Source: Chloroflexota bacterium
GTDB taxonomy: Bacteria; Chloroflexota; Anaerolineae; B4-G1; SLSP01
Length of the DNA: 64,000 nt
Direction of reading: 5' to 3'
NCBI GenBank assembly: GCA_019873645.1
Contig: JAIOAX010000007.1
Location: 90,944 to 154,943, forward strand
How positions within the stretch are numbered: the stretch's first letter is position 1; each line of letters begins with the position of its first letter. The notes beneath the pieces were generated by a model, which ran no database searches, was not told where the DNA came from, and was given only the letters and a program-made list of their open reading frames with translations. The translations under genes were made by a program, and so were the position numbers. Below are positions 21,001-27,497 of this stretch, one piece after another.

Positions 21001-23319
21001 AAAACGGCTAGCCGCAGCGACATTGACTTCGGCTACGTGCGCGAAGCCGCCCTCGGCTCCATCGGCGATACCGTCTGGTTCGACGTAGACGGCGACGGCG
21101 AGGTGGACCCCGTCGAAAAGGGCCTCCCCGGTGTCAAAGTCTGGCTGTATGTGGATATGGACAACGACGGCATCTTCGACCCCGACGACGGCGACGGCGT
21201 CTGCGAGACCGGCGAGGACTGCATCTACGACTACGATGGCGACAGTACACGCGGCGATGCTGACGACAGCGTGCTCACCGGACACGACGGCGTCTACCGG
21301 TTCGGCAATTTGCCGGCGGGCAATTACTTTGTTGTTGTAGAAGGCGATGGCAGCACCACCGGCAACTTTGCCAGCGGCAAGCCGCTGAATGGCCTGGCCT
21401 CGACAACCGGCGGGCAGGTGAGCGCGGTCATTCATCTCTCGGAAGGTGAACGCTACCTGGAGGCGGACTTCGGTTATCGCAACAGTTCAGGAACCTACTC
21501 CATCGGTGACTTTGTCTGGGCCGACGCTGACGCCGACGGTATCCAGGACCCCGGCGAGCCGGGTATCGCCGGCGTGCTAGTTGAGCTTTTCAATGCCAGC
21601 AACGTTTCGCAGGGCACGGCCACGACCGACGCCTACGGGTACTATCGCTTTACCGGCATCACTACCGCGGGGGTCTACTACGTCAGAGTGCGGGATTCTA
21701 ACTTCACTTCTGGTCAGCCTCTGGAAGGGTATACGGTCACAAGCGGGCCGGAAAGCCAGGGGAATAATCAGAGCAAGGCTTATCAGCTTAATGATACGAC
21801 GCCTTCTGTAGACAAGGTGGACTTCGGCTTTGACAACGCCAGCCTGGGCTCCATCGGCGACCGCGTCTGGCTGGACTTCAACAAGGATGGAAATCAGGAT
21901 ACCGGCGAGCCGGGGCTGAAGGGCATCTACGTGGACTTGATTTCCGGCGGCAATGTCATCGCCACCACCGTCACGGATGCCAATGGCAACTACTCGTTCA
22001 CCGGTTTGAAGTACGGCGCTTACACCGTGCGCGTCGAGGATCGGGACAATCTTCTGCAAGGCATGACGCTCACGACCGCTGGCGCCTTCGACCGCACCGT
22101 TTCTGCTGGGACGCCCAACCACACTGACGCCGACTTCGGCTTCAATGACCCCACCATCGGCGACTTCGTCTGGCTGGATGACGGCGACGGCATCCAGGAA
22201 ACCGGCGAGAGCGGCATCCAGGGCGTCAAAGTGCTGCTGTACCGTGACATTGACGGCGACGGCGTCATTGATCCTGGCGTGGACAATCTCATCATGACCC
22301 GCTACACCAACGAGGACGGTTACTACTACTTTGGCGAGCTGCCGTTCAATACGACCTACATCATCAAACTGGATGACAGCAATTTTGCATCGGGAGGCGT
22401 TCTTGAGGGCTTCAAGACGACATTGCAGAATCAAGGTGGTGATGACGCCAAGGACAGCGACGCCGCGGCTAACCTGACCTCTGGCGTCCAGATTGCAATT
22501 ACCACCCCTGGCTTGCAAACGGAGGACTTCACCCTTGACTTTGGCCTGTTGTGCACTACGTGCCGTACCATCGGCAACCTGGTTTGGCAAGACCTGGATG
22601 CGCCTGCTACATCTGGGCACGGTTACAAGGATACTGATGAAAGCGGCCTGGATGGCGTCACGCTGGTGCTCTACCGTGATTTGGATGGCGACGGCGCCAT
22701 TGACGAGGATGATCCGGTGGTGGGCAAGACAACCACGAGCGGCGGCGGTTCCTATGCCTTCTCTAACCTTCCGCCTGATACGTATATTGTTCAGGTTACG
22801 GATGAAAACTTCGTGCTCAAGGGGTTTGTCTGGTCCGATGGCACGTATAACAATGGGGATAACTACAGCCATGTAACAACCTACGCCGTGAATATCACCA
22901 GTGGAGATGTCAACTACGCGGACTTCGGCTTCTACCAATATCCAGAAGCGCCCACCGCCGTCACCCTCGCCGACTTCTCTGCGACGGCGCAGGCGGACGG
23001 TATCCTTCTCACCTGGGAGACGGCTGCCGAGCTGGACAACGTCGGCTTCAACCTCTACCGCAGCACGTCGGTGGATGGCCCCTACACGTTGCTGAACGCG
23101 ACGCTCATCCCGCCACAGTTCCCCGGCGAGGTCATCGGCGGCATCTACGCGTGGTTGGATGCCGATGTGCAGCCCGGTATCAGTTACTACTACAAACTCG
23201 AAGATGTGGATGTGAAAGGTGTCAGCACTTTCCACGGGCCGGTGACGGTCACGGCGCGCGCGACAACGGCGGCCCCAGGGTTTAAGGTGTTCTTACCACT
23301 GGTCATGGCGCAGCATTAA
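12037..23319 (+). CDS. Giant secreted SdrD_B-repeat surface protein with GEVED-like region, dockerin-like insertions and C-terminal Fn3-like module
   Basis: Signal peptide after GGAGG RBS; about 18 repeats of IGDxVWxDxxxDGxQDxGExGIxGVxVxLY...TTTDxxGxYxFxxLPxGxYxVxV; NGEVEDYQW; C-terminal LTWETAAELDNVGFNLYRS...YYYKLEDVDVKG; ends FKVFLPLVMAQH. Confidence 0.93.
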   Translation: MNRSACSRRFLSVFLALMLVVSGITTLAPATPVAAAGILTVSVRNLAGEPLNAYNLVVDSNINGMSTASPSVATVMVRFCNTGDAPLTNVTGYIGDFDTNKDGNITTDDFTVGIYPPRNTSDAGFSTQHPALMDITPTTYRFQHIGGALGTADGARYMGTLTAGECRYQYWHFTYPLCEGNLAAPCQKTNPLASATWGESVKPQDDLWLTFDTWATSDQYPLASGVPNDSWKMTMRNEISAMANKIQPNPDGIWFNTDPNTIRPGGVITTNGVLYEFGNINQGFDNDGDMIPDYNAWAQPVGNADFDPSCFRLIRTTGYLDISRSGGNPNMILPFTDKLYFTNLPPDNTGVRGYVHYTFLALGGPCNVALSPYQEVASGRDNEKFNADYGKGPDPLSTPLTEMTISKNGPASVAMNTTYTYNIPFANPGSQDIGITLSSGFGVEMPLGIVDKVPAGLRYVCGSASASFTNYSGSYRKLFSNDGVTWKESTVANNSDIFYAGSPMFPGTNCPTTNPQSTTSAPIYIRWELTAPLPKQNGATVSSGVATFQARAEAATFISGGGSPVVTNEACAKLATAGVSLACGSTTTLIQGTNSIGNFVWRDLDKDGVQDGGVEIGIPNINVKLYWDQNGNGAFDATDVFLFQTSTDSNGLYCLGAGADNTCNTADDTLPDAKYVVVIDSNDTDLPAGYVLTTRKVIPIDLDSAQTNPSRVYNDTADFGFGPVLTLDKALTSSNPAYVGENVQFKLDLVNTLPGTSGGYCQYRAWAGEVSAGTPATDSPPWVAPNNAVGSYDEAYATLTLGTNTDKLGLSRFNTGSTTGGNISKVELWIYFREMAEFQDASQDDRVFVQPYYGNAVLGTSVQLDFNYFNQTAPANYLYKLDVTSRRSWTLADFAPGTALTELEISGTKGNASIKGTIGVDAAMYVITTDRTDCGQEGVIATLPVTDTYDADLLEFVAADPPASAVVVKGTAPNSTGTITWTNVGPLYPGEANSILVTFKALATIASPGTTNYAAVRNAKFDTGRPVNQVEDSAQAYIQTPSSIAGTIWADTDEDGWTGTSPNMTSKESGEAGIPNVEVELWACVNNTTGLPMTVAQAASNKPCEDIANNGTWTLMTVTRTNTLGNYKFSGLRDGFYNIKVDTSTLPAGFTLQTGEANNYTGGASGINSGFDTYWSSPTANLSDSNFNPLSAENVTRIDFGFTNPAGTNGGVFGYIWNDADNGGYNDWDATETPIPGVDVYLCLSSATPPCTSSNAVATATTNEFGFYSFNRAAGNYIIGVDSNDLPGMTQSASPDDTVGTCDPSNCNGQKTTFAIPDDNLAGAYNFGYTGGLKIGDTVYVDWNSDGSQNATTEEGIGGVTVYLYRDIDGDGVLDAGEPLLATTATLYNIIDGYLDVNNDGSITSADDGMIQGYTIIDGAVDTDRNGTIGAGDTGTLGGYTVINGRLDVNGGGVDTTDDASKLGWYEFTKLAGNNNKYIVVVNETTIPSGYVQTGDPDESGMCVTCDAMDPLTLGTSDYLAADFGYRPTGTASIGDRVWKDNDADGVQDTYEVGIGGVAVYLYQDQDSDGVLDPEDAVVIETTTTINYQVVDGCIDIDGDGVFCSDTGDAAMAGTGLMGVKVYGGRLDMDGDGRVAYKVIDGAIDINGDGTITTADDFPSLYGKRIIDGRVDFNNDGLVTTADDTGVGQDYLGYRVIDGYLDIDNDNATAPDTGDDSDWAVPDEGDDGTYFGYAVIDGKLDMNGSGTVTTADDSSALIGMYQFTRLPAGSFIVKVENSNFDQVGDPLYALQQTNIQTPPGIENQHKVTLTTGQAYTAADFGYTNGAIGDLIWQDNNGNGSWDTGEPGISGVRVWLYIDQNNNGIYDAGTDTPYDYDGNGTAGNLGDSVTTDSSGIYRFIGLPASATDKPYLVVIDPAMFTSGQPLDSTKFTLTYDPDGPTWDTSITPRPTYPPCGTGVGYDKCNNVSQVPLLLGQMDYGQDFGYQPLLAIGDTVWIDTNGNGVRDTGESGIANVNVYLCSDAACATKLRTTSTDLDGLYSFGGLSDNTTYYVMVETNRTTDPDFPANLTNTYDPDGTNNAVTQVSTSGGKVTTVGTLSGCGVTQDCALKADFGFQYTGSASISGYVFNDVGNNGGTPGVGYVPGTDIPIAGVPVYLWSTCGPDGVCGNSDDVTMLVAETTTAVDGSYSFTGLRSDTYRVAVGASAPQLKEMTLTYEPDVVDGYCNTSGDNCNVNTTVVIGASVTNKNFGFYAAIDYGDLLDSYRTTTAYGGAGHIIPTGSTLYLGAARQTEANGRPTFDATGEGNEEDGVTFKPGQVYRGGNTLTFEVTIAGANGYLVAFFDWNGDGDFADAGEIVNFANQAAGTRDYTVNVPAGADSGSMLNARFRLYDSTQVTSYGADGLAVNGEVEDYQWKFGSIGDYVWMDLDRDGFQDASEPGLPNVKVNLYKSDGTTLLASTYTDSAGRYRFETLGDGDYVVKVDTTTLPNGGTNIVNTYDPDQPGGGDSASGVIALAAGQRVDTADFGYAPSATKAAIGDYVWSDADNDGIQDPGEPGIEGVTVALKNAATGALMATTTTDAAGRYLFTNIDPGEYIVDVTDTGGKLAGYTLKVGPQSSTDPTAPIKVRAGDVYLEADFGYYKSGLGSISNQVWLDFNGNGLFEGGETGLSGVQVMLIKDSDGDGVRDAGEPVIATAVTAADGAYTFTGLPLDYGSGNAKYLVVVGDTNVALRDYIKTTGASATADSYSKSEPYAVTLSSGTPTNVTADFGYRYPLNVNGLIGDRVWFDLDGDGVQDEGEAGIPGVTVYLCTSSPCGSGNAIRTTTTDVNGNYYFPSLPAGTYYVAVDTSTLKGGVTVNTFDDDTDYDSESGAINLAAGQTYVGADFGYDYATAGHSIGDKVWRDDNTNGRDDESTTGISGVTLALYKDNNSDGLLDSGDTLLATDTTDSSGIYGFNGLPAGDYIVDVTDEYGVLFGYRQTAGNDPWPVLIKTASRSDIDFGYVREAALGSIGDTVWFDVDGDGEVDPVEKGLPGVKVWLYVDMDNDGIFDPDDGDGVCETGEDCIYDYDGDSTRGDADDSVLTGHDGVYRFGNLPAGNYFVVVEGDGSTTGNFASGKPLNGLASTTGGQVSAVIHLSEGERYLEADFGYRNSSGTYSIGDFVWADADADGIQDPGEPGIAGVLVELFNASNVSQGTATTDAYGYYRFTGITTAGVYYVRVRDSNFTSGQPLEGYTVTSGPESQGNNQSKAYQLNDTTPSVDKVDFGFDNASLGSIGDRVWLDFNKDGNQDTGEPGLKGIYVDLISGGNVIATTVTDANGNYSFTGLKYGAYTVRVEDRDNLLQGMTLTTAGAFDRTVSAGTPNHTDADFGFNDPTIGDFVWLDDGDGIQETGESGIQGVKVLLYRDIDGDGVIDPGVDNLIMTRYTNEDGYYYFGELPFNTTYIIKLDDSNFASGGVLEGFKTTLQNQGGDDAKDSDAAANLTSGVQIAITTPGLQTEDFTLDFGLLCTTCRTIGNLVWQDLDAPATSGHGYKDTDESGLDGVTLVLYRDLDGDGAIDEDDPVVGKTTTSGGGSYAFSNLPPDTYIVQVTDENFVLKGFVWSDGTYNNGDNYSHVTTYAVNITSGDVNYADFGFYQYPEAPTAVTLADFSATAQADGILLTWETAAELDNVGFNLYRSTSVDGPYTLLNATLIPPQFPGEVIGGIYAWLDADVQPGISYYYKLEDVDVKGVSTFHGPVTVTARATTAAPGFKVFLPLVMAQH
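16198..16431 (+). repeat. Three tandem 26-residue dockerin-like repeats inside the surface protein
   Basis: YNIIDGYLDVNNDGSITSADDGMIQG / YTIIDGAVDTDRNGTIGAGDTGTLGG / YTVINGRLDVNGGGVDTTDDASKLGW, each 78 nt. Confidence 0.85.
16798..17322 (+). repeat. Second block of about six VIDG/dockerin-like repeats inside the surface protein
   Basis: YQVVDGCIDIDGDG..., VYGGRLDMDGDGRVA, YKVIDGAIDINGDGTITTADD, KRIIDGRVDFNNDGLVTTADD, YRVIDGYLDIDNDN..., YAVIDGKLDMNGSGTVTTADD. Confidence 0.85.
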
Positions 23320-23343
23320 AAATCAGACTAAAATCAAACCTGA

Positions 23344-23367
23344 GCGGCGTGCGAACGCCGCTTTTTT
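23344..23367 (+). terminator. Rho-independent terminator
   Basis: gcggcgt-gcga-acgccgc followed by TTTTTT, 25 nt after the stop codon. Confidence 0.9.
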
Positions 23368-23599
23368 GCGTGCGAAACGTGCGAAATGTTATGCTTCTGT
23401 AATCGTTCACAAATGAAATCCTAACGTTGTATAACCTAATTTTGATTATGATGCTATGTGAAATGTTTAGCAGTCCTGCTGTGGTCGATCTCCAACCGCG
23501 CCGCCACGGACTAAGGTGTTGAGTGACAAGGTGCAGTCAGGAAAACGCTCCGAGCAAGATGAACGCATGCTGGAAACTGAGGAGGATTTTTGAGGTAGT

Positions 23600-25342
23600 A
23601 TGCCGAAGAAATTGTTTTTCATAGCCGTTGGGGTGGTGTCACTAGCCCTGATATGGACGCTGCCGCTTGCCGCGCAGCGTCATGCGGTTATGTTATCGGC
23701 GCCGCTTGCCGCCGCGCCCAATCAAGTGGCGTTTACTTTGCTCAGCAGCAGCGTGGCCTGGATGGATAATAACAATGCGTGCAGCACGCCGCCGCAGGGG
23801 CCACGCGCGATGTGGTTGGCGCTTGCCGTGACCAACAACGCCACCGAAACGTTGACCGGCGCAGTCGCGCAGCTCTCCGGTTTTACCTCATCTTATTTTG
23901 CGTTGACGGCCGATCCGACGCGCTACATCGGCAACCTTGCGCCCGGCGCGAGCTATTACGGCTACTGGTATGTGGATTATAGCGGCGCGTGCCCTAACCC
24001 GTTCAATCGTACCGACCAATACACGCTCACGGTTACGGCGGATAACCTCAGCGGGCCGGCACACTATACCGGCAATCTCACTATCCAGAGCGCAAACGAC
24101 GTTGGCGCCGGCGACATTATCACTGCCAGCCGCGGCAGTGGCATCGCCATCGGCCAGGTTTTTACGCAGGTGGCGCAATATCAGTTCCCCAATGCCACCG
24201 CCGTCCAGATTCAACCTACCGGCGATTCCGGGTTTCGGGACGATTGTTTCCGCCTGGTAGATGTCAAGGTGACGCAGTCCAATGTTTCAGGGATTCCGGT
24301 GAATACACTGCATCGGTTGTATTTCCCCACTGCTGCACCGAAGAATAACGATCGGCTCACTGTAGAGTACTACTGGCAGGCGCAATGCCGGGCCGATTCT
24401 ACTTCCAAGCCCTGGATGAGCACCGGAACGAGTTCACCGGGCAAGTATTCCAACCGGTACGGCGTGTATTTCACGACCTTTCCTACTGCCAGCTTATCGT
24501 TGAGCATCACCGTATCGGTCACACCCACGCTGCTGTTGAGCGCCGGCAGTGTGACCTACACGGTACGCTTGCGCAATGTCTTTACCCAGCCGATTGTGGC
24601 TAAGGGGACCCGCTTCAACTTGCCTTCCCAGGTGGTTTACAAAGGTGTGACAGCTTCGAGCGCGATTCATAACGGCAACTCCAGCCGCTATCCATCCTTG
24701 AACGCGACCGGCGTTTTAACCTGGATCGGTGTGCCGTTGCTCTCGTATACCGTCCCGGCCTCCGGCACTGTGAGACCAGGCGAGCCGGGGACGCTGGAGC
24801 TGGTCTTCACTGCAACCACACCGGCTATCACCGGTCGCTACGCCGCTTCGGCCATCGCAACGGCAGGGGTGATGGATGTCGGCCCGCTCACCGTCACCTT
24901 CGACGTGGATTTGCCCACTGCGGTCACCCTGGCATCTTTTGAGGCTACGCCGCGGGATGGCGCAGTCCTCGTTACCTGGGAGACGGCTGCAGAGCTGGAT
25001 AACGCCGGCTTCAACCTCTACCGCAGCATAACGCTGAATGGCCCCTACACGCAATTGAACGCGACGCTCATCCCGCCGCAGTTCCCCGGCGAGGTTATCG
25101 GCGGCGTCTATGAGTGGCTGGATACCGATGTGCAGCCCGGCGTCATTTACTATTACAAACTGGAAGATGTAGATGTGAAGGGAGTCAGCACGTTCCACGG
25201 TCCGGTGAGTACCGGCACGGTAGCCATGCCCTCAGCGGTGAGGTGGCGCAACATACAGGCACAGACGACGCCGCTTCCGCTGCTCCTAGGAGGATTGGTG
25301 ACGCTGTTGGGGTTAATCTTGCGTCTTTTCAAGCGCCTCTAA
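23600..25342 (+). CDS. Secreted/anchored paralogue of the giant surface protein, lacking SdrD_B repeats
   Basis: Signal peptide; DDCFRLVDVKV... matches PSCFRLIRTTGY... of the giant protein; C-terminal AVTLASFEATPRDGAVLVTWETAAELDNAGFNLYRS...LIPPQFPGEVIGGVYEWLDTDVQPG; C-terminal TM LPLLLGGLVTLLGLILRLFKRL. Confidence 0.85.
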   Translation: MPKKLFFIAVGVVSLALIWTLPLAAQRHAVMLSAPLAAAPNQVAFTLLSSSVAWMDNNNACSTPPQGPRAMWLALAVTNNATETLTGAVAQLSGFTSSYFALTADPTRYIGNLAPGASYYGYWYVDYSGACPNPFNRTDQYTLTVTADNLSGPAHYTGNLTIQSANDVGAGDIITASRGSGIAIGQVFTQVAQYQFPNATAVQIQPTGDSGFRDDCFRLVDVKVTQSNVSGIPVNTLHRLYFPTAAPKNNDRLTVEYYWQAQCRADSTSKPWMSTGTSSPGKYSNRYGVYFTTFPTASLSLSITVSVTPTLLLSAGSVTYTVRLRNVFTQPIVAKGTRFNLPSQVVYKGVTASSAIHNGNSSRYPSLNATGVLTWIGVPLLSYTVPASGTVRPGEPGTLELVFTATTPAITGRYAASAIATAGVMDVGPLTVTFDVDLPTAVTLASFEATPRDGAVLVTWETAAELDNAGFNLYRSITLNGPYTQLNATLIPPQFPGEVIGGVYEWLDTDVQPGVIYYYKLEDVDVKGVSTFHGPVSTGTVAMPSAVRWRNIQAQTTPLPLLLGGLVTLLGLILRLFKRL

Positions 25343-26977
25343 TTTGCGCTGCGTTTGTGCAAGTTCTACGCTCAGCCGGGCGTTTTCCAGGGCGATGGTG
25401 GCCTGCCAGGCGAAAACGGCCGCAAAGTTCACTTCTTCTTCGGTGAAGGGGGTGTAGGTTTCGCGCGCCAGGGAGAGCATCCCGATCACCGTGTCCTCGT
25501 GGATGAGCGGTATGCCGACCCAACTGCGCGCCGGCAGCAGGTCTTTCAGGTGAAACCAGTCCGCGCGGCGCAACGCATCGTCCAGGACTAAGGGGCGTTG
25601 CGTGCGGCGAATCTCGTCATAGACATCCCCGGCCCGGATTGGTACCCGCCAGTGGAAGACAGTCTTGTGGCCAGGGAAGCCGCGCATGGCGGCCAGCTCC
25701 AGCAGGGTATCGTTTTGCAGCATAATCGAGCCGCGATCATAAGCGATTACATGGGCGAGTTGCTGCAGGATCATATCGAGGACGGCTTGAGTTTCCAGCG
25801 GACGCGCCAGCGCCCGCCCCACGTGGTGGAGTGTCTCCAAGAGCTGGCGGCGTTCTTTTTCTTTTTGTCTCAGCAAGAAATTTTGTATTGCCATGGCAAT
25901 GTGATCCGCCAGCAATTGCATCGCGGTCACGTCTTCTTCGTGGAAAGCATAGAGTTGATTGCTCTGAGTATCGAGCACGCCGAGCAGCCGTTCCCCCACT
26001 TGCAGGGGCAAAGTCAGTTCGGCGCGAGTGTCGGGCAACAGGTCCCACATCACAAACCGTGGATCCCGCGCCGTATCGGTGGCATAGGCCATGCGGCGAT
26101 TTTGCGCCACCCAACCGATAATTCCCCGTCCGACCTTCACCCGTGCGCCGGCCTGTGTAGCCGCACGCCCGGCGCTGCCGGTACCCGCGCGGGATACCAG
26201 TTCCCCGCTTTTCTCGTCCATCAGAAAGAGGCCGACGTAAGTGCACTGATAGCGCGCGCCGATAATCTCGGTCACATGCTGTAGCATGGAATCCAGGTCG
26301 GTGCTGGTGTTCAGGCGCGCAGCGATAGCCCGGCTGGCTTCCAGGTGGGCACTGTGTCGGCGGTTGGCCGCCTGTTGGGCCTGACATTGGAGGTGCAGAC
26401 GGGCTTCCCGGATGCAGGCGGCCCGGTAAACGCTGTGAATGGCTGCCGCGACGCTGATGGTCAGGACAATGCCCAGGCCGGCATCGAGTGAACTCACTGG
26501 CGTTGTAAAGCCCTGTGGCGCGGCGAGCCACCCGGCGATGATCAGACCCATCAACACTACAAACCAGGTTGTATTGAGCAACAGCAATCCCGCGCCCGCG
26601 CTGAGGAGCAACAGGAGGAAGGTGGCGCGCGGGTCGCCGGCCGTATAGAGGGGGTGAAGGCAGTTCAACAGCCCCAGGACCAGCAGTGCGGCCATAGCAG
26701 CGGGGGCGTTGCGGGTCGAAAGTGTCCACAGACTCAGGGCGACCAGCATCGCCAGCGACAACAGGGCGGAGACGAGCAACAAGCCGAGGGAGAACGGGAC
26801 GCGCGTTTGAACTGGCGCCAGGAAATGATAGACAATACCGATCAGGTAATAGAGACCGGATGCCACGGCTACGCGGGGCAAAGCGGCCAATGTCTGCGCG
26901 TCCAGGTGAGCCTGGATTTCTGCCTTAGACGCCATGTGGAGTTGCAAATTCGGGGAAATCGCTCCAGATTCATTCAT
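25313..26977 (-). CDS. Membrane protein with N-terminal TM region and two GAF domains; no output domain visible
   Basis: Several hydrophobic segments, then TSTDLDSMLQHVTEIIGARYQCTYVGLFLMDEKSGELVSRAGTGS... and LETQAVLDMILQQLAHVIAYDRGSIMLQND...; ends in a coiled coil LSVELAQTQRKLEALEKTQD. Start could be 27004, 26977 or 26935. Confidence 0.85.
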   Translation of the reverse strand: MNESGAISPNLQLHMASKAEIQAHLDAQTLAALPRVAVASGLYYLIGIVYHFLAPVQTRVPFSLGLLLVSALLSLAMLVALSLWTLSTRNAPAAMAALLVLGLLNCLHPLYTAGDPRATFLLLLLSAGAGLLLLNTTWFVVLMGLIIAGWLAAPQGFTTPVSSLDAGLGIVLTISVAAAIHSVYRAACIREARLHLQCQAQQAANRRHSAHLEASRAIAARLNTSTDLDSMLQHVTEIIGARYQCTYVGLFLMDEKSGELVSRAGTGSAGRAATQAGARVKVGRGIIGWVAQNRRMAYATDTARDPRFVMWDLLPDTRAELTLPLQVGERLLGVLDTQSNQLYAFHEEDVTAMQLLADHIAMAIQNFLLRQKEKERRQLLETLHHVGRALARPLETQAVLDMILQQLAHVIAYDRGSIMLQNDTLLELAAMRGFPGHKTVFHWRVPIRAGDVYDEIRRTQRPLVLDDALRRADWFHLKDLLPARSWVGIPLIHEDTVIGMLSLARETYTPFTEEEVNFAAVFAWQATIALENARLSVELAQTQRKLEALEKTQD

Positions 26978-27413
26978 TCCATTCGTTTTTGTTCGTGGTT
27001 GCATTCGTGGTCAGATCGGCGGCCGAAAAACCGTCGGGCAAGAGTTCGGCCAGGGTGCGTTGGCGATAGTTGCCGTCGCTGCGCCCGATAAACACCGGCA
27101 TCTCCGGTGCGCCGAATTCCTGCATCACCTGGCGACATGAGCCGCATGGCGTCCCCCCGTTGGGGGTGACGACGGCGACGGCGCGGATGTGACGCGCCCC
27201 CTCAGAAATCGCCTTGAGAATGGCGACCCGCTCGGCGCACATCGTCAGCGGATAGACGGCATTTTCGACATTACAGCCGGTGTGCACGCGCCCGTCTTCG
27301 GTCAACACTGCGGCGCCCACAGGGTAATGAGAGTAGGGCGCGTAAGCACGTTGCTGGGCTTCTATGGCCTGTTTCACGAGTTGTGCCGCATCAATGCTTG
27401 GAAATTCGGTCAT
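26970..27413 (-). CDS. cdd: Cytidine deaminase
   Basis: YAPYSHYPVGAAVLTEDGRVHTGCNVENAVYPLTMCAERVAILKAISEG and PCGSCRQVMQEF: zinc ligands and catalytic Glu conserved. Confidence 0.95.
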   Translation of the reverse strand: MTEFPSIDAAQLVKQAIEAQQRAYAPYSHYPVGAAVLTEDGRVHTGCNVENAVYPLTMCAERVAILKAISEGARHIRAVAVVTPNGGTPCGSCRQVMQEFGAPEMPVFIGRSDGNYRQRTLAELLPDGFSAADLTTNATTNKNEWNE

Positions 27414-27497
27414 GCTTCTCCGTAACTACTGTAAGAATCTTTGCGTCTTAGCGACTGTGTGCCTTTGCGTTCCCATGTTCCTGTGGGCGCAACTCGA

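Noticed and set aside
18508-23235. Long minus-strand ORFs (735 aa and 552 aa) opposite the SdrD_B gene
   Set aside because: They mirror the repetitive GC-rich coding strand, show no recognisable domains, and the plus-strand ORF is clearly the coding one.
12037-23319. Interpretation as polyketide/NRPS or other mega-synthase because of size
   Set aside because: Sequence is signal peptide plus SdrD_B repeats; no enzymatic motifs.
23281-23319. LPXTG sortase motif at the end of the giant protein
   Set aside because: Tail is FLPLVMAQH: no LPXTG, no following TM plus positive charge, and no sortase gene in the window.
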